Positions 62,464 through 64,000 of a DNA stretch of 64,000 nucleotides are shown one piece after another; position 1 is the first letter of the stretch; the number at the start of each line of letters is the position of its first letter. The notes under the pieces are model-generated. The model made no database searches, was not told the DNA's origin, and worked only from the letters and a program-made list of their open reading frames with translations. Both the position numbers and the translations under genes were made by a program. This DNA is from CAZHCA01 sp964530825 (GTDB lineage: Bacteria > Bacteroidota > Bacteroidia > Chitinophagales > Saprospiraceae), in NCBI GenBank assembly GCA_964530825.1, contig CAZHCA010000001.1:62001-126000 (forward strand), written 5' to 3'.

Positions 62464-63913
62464 TGACCTTTGTTTTTTTGGTTTTAAAGCTTCGGTAAAT
62501 ATCTAGATAGGACTGAGCGGATTTTTCCCAGGAAAAATCCACTTTATGGATACGCTCGCGCACGGTATCCATTAATTTGCCATTGTTGAATAACTCTACC
62601 GCCCGCCAGATCGCTTCGAAACCATCCTCTAGGCTGAAAGCATCGAAGCGAATACCAAGGGCTTTTTTCGGCGATTCCTGCAGATCGATCACCGTATCTT
62701 TCAAACCGCCTACCGTGCGTACGATCGGGATCGTCCCATAACGCATAGCATACATCTGGTTCAGCCCGCACGGTTCAACTCGTGAAGGCATCAGCAAGAA
62801 GTCAGAGCCGGCGTAAAGCTGGTGGGCGAGCCCCTCATTGTATTCGAGGGCCAGGTCGAACCGCTGCGGATAACGACCTTTTAGGGTGCCCAATACCTGG
62901 TGTAAGTAGGGTTCGCCGGTTCCTAAGATTAAAAAGCCGACCGCAAGCCCCGAATCCAGCACTTTCTTGATCAGGTCAGGCAATAAATCGGCGCCTTTTT
63001 CTCTCACCAGTCGGCCGATGAAGGTCACGATGGGCAAGCCAAGGTCAATTTGGAAACGTTCGGTGAGGGCCTTTTTATTCTCCCATTTAAAAGCGCTTAC
63101 GTCTTGCTTGAGAATGCGATGCAGGTGTTGATCGGTCTTGGGGTCCCAGACCTGCTGGTCAATTCCGTTTAGGATACCCTTTGCTTTACTGCGTTCATTG
63201 CGGATGAGCCATTCCATGCCATTAGAATATTGTCCCAGTTCTTCGAGGTAAGTGGGCGAAACGGTCGTAACCGTCCAGGCGTTTTTAATGCCCGCCGCCA
63301 GCGGGTTGATCTGGCCGTTCCAGTCGATGAGTCCGCGTAGATGGGGTTCGAAGGGCGGAAAAAGATATAGTTTATCCCATCCAAAGGCCCCGTGGTATTC
63401 GCCGTTGTGTATGGTGAATACCGTGGGGATGTGCCGGATCTGGCGGTAGGGCTCTCCGTTTTTTATTAAAAATGGCAATAGCCCGGTATGGTGGTCGTGG
63501 CAGTGGATCAGATCGGGCTGTTCCTCCTGGTGCATAATCCATTCCAGGACTCCCAACTGGAAGTAGAGGAAGCGGTCGGCCTCGTCGTTGTACCAACCTG
63601 CCTCCGGATCGGCATAGATGCCAGGGCGATCGAATTTTCCCGGCAGATGAAGCGTGTAGAAGGGAAATCCGAGGTCGGCATCGGCCAGGCGTTCAATGGT
63701 AAAGGGTACGTATTGATTATGCACTTTGAATGCGCCGGCAAAAGTAAGCTCGAAGGTGTGATTGCTAATCCAACGGTTGAAATACTTGGGAATAATTACG
63801 GCTGGCTGCTGGTCTAACTGTTTTAGGTATTTGGGGAGAGCACCGACTACGTCACCCATGCCACCGGCTTTGGCAGCAGGATAGCATTCGGCACTAACGT
63901 GGAGGATTTTCAT
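62453..63913 (-). CDS. glgA: Glycogen synthase (GT5)
   Basis: Elongates alpha-1,4-glucan from ADP-glucose. The 486-residue GT5 enzyme carries the N-terminal KxGG-type ADP-glucose site (AAKAGGMGDVVGALPKYL), a DLIHCHDHHTGLLPF segment, VFTIHNGEYHG, GRLVREKGADLLPDLI for the glucosyl-donor domain and the ExxGL-type VEPCGLNQMYAMRYG. Upstream gene of the glgA-glgC pair. 87 bp remain to the right edge, with no gene that I can support. Confidence 0.97.
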   Translation of the reverse strand: MKILHVSAECYPAAKAGGMGDVVGALPKYLKQLDQQPAVIIPKYFNRWISNHTFELTFAGAFKVHNQYVPFTIERLADADLGFPFYTLHLPGKFDRPGIYADPEAGWYNDEADRFLYFQLGVLEWIMHQEEQPDLIHCHDHHTGLLPFLIKNGEPYRQIRHIPTVFTIHNGEYHGAFGWDKLYLFPPFEPHLRGLIDWNGQINPLAAGIKNAWTVTTVSPTYLEELGQYSNGMEWLIRNERSKAKGILNGIDQQVWDPKTDQHLHRILKQDVSAFKWENKKALTERFQIDLGLPIVTFIGRLVREKGADLLPDLIKKVLDSGLAVGFLILGTGEPYLHQVLGTLKGRYPQRFDLALEYNEGLAHQLYAGSDFLLMPSRVEPCGLNQMYAMRYGTIPIVRTVGGLKDTVIDLQESPKKALGIRFDAFSLEDGFEAIWRAVELFNNGKLMDTVRERIHKVDFSWEKSAQSYLDIYRSFKTKKTKVNGK

Positions 63914-64000
63914 GTATTGGCTGGCTGGTTCTCTTTAAATTTAACCTTTTAACCAACAAATCTTAATTATCCAGCAGGAAAAATCGAGCGGAGTCGAAGA

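Noticed and set aside
1..64000. tRNA, rRNA, CRISPR array, insertion sequence, prophage or defence system
   Set aside because: I looked for tRNA T-arm sequences in gaps, regularly spaced repeats, transposase motifs (DDE, HUH), integrases and typical defence domains and saw none.

Overview
The window looks like a piece of a Bacteroidota chromosome, most plausibly from the Saprospiria/Lewinella-like branch; the phylum is well supported, the lower rank is inference. Supporting signs are a PorW/SprE-type lipoprotein of the type IX secretion system, a carboxypeptidase-regulatory-domain TonB receptor, a DUF2480 protein, split transketolase subunits, a LytS/LytTR two-component pair, several promoters of the Bacteroidota TTTG-N20-TAnnTTTG kind, and a general lack of strong Shine-Dalgarno sequences. 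Coding density is high, with several convergent genes overlapping at their stops. I see no rRNA, tRNA, CRISPR array, insertion sequence or prophage.

Layout. 0-5 kb: the cut start of a secreted protein, a thioredoxin-SPOR fusion, an XRE regulator divergent from an ECF sigma factor, and a subtilase-SPOR fusion. 5-12.5 kb: a leftward unit (unknown protein, pfkA, rhomboid protease, methyltransferase), then rightward tdk, an MscS channel, purH and coaX. 12.5-22 kb: an outer-membrane barrel with two tandem paralogous TPR proteins, a LytTR/LytS pair, and a secreted protein with a TonB receptor. 22-33 kb: upp, a polysaccharide-deacetylase-like protein, lipA, alkaline phosphatase, dprA, a degenerate glucosaminidase, a trans-sulfuration enzyme, split transketolase and HU. 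33-40 kb: an oligopeptide ABC importer (binding lipoprotein and two enlarged permeases, no ATPase in view), a TIGR01777 epimerase, a HAD protein and an M23 peptidase. 41-48 kb: porW, a lytic transglycosylase, DUF2480, scpB and an outer-membrane protein. 48-56 kb: paaY and paaZ of phenylacetate catabolism, an SDR, a crotonase, a transglutaminase-like protein and a fused alpha/beta 2-oxo acid dehydrogenase E1. 56-64 kb: an alpha/beta hydrolase without its nucleophile, a structured non-coding stretch ending in a terminator, a PLP decarboxylase, an M19 dipeptidase, and glgC/glgA.

How it fits together. Most genes are core metabolism (glycolysis, purine, CoA, lipoate and glycogen synthesis, pyrimidine salvage) and envelope functions (T9SS, cell-wall hydrolases, receptors, SPOR proteins). 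The most noteworthy unexplained signal is the 57.9-58.23 kb gap: at least three strong stem-loops in tandem followed by a plus-strand intrinsic terminator with eight T residues, although no plus-strand protein gene precedes it. This fits an unannotated structured RNA of about 310 nt. Next are paired direct repeats 21 bp apart upstream of the LytS/LytTR genes, an inverted repeat overlapping the paaY promoter, and two envelope hydrolases that have lost catalytic residues.
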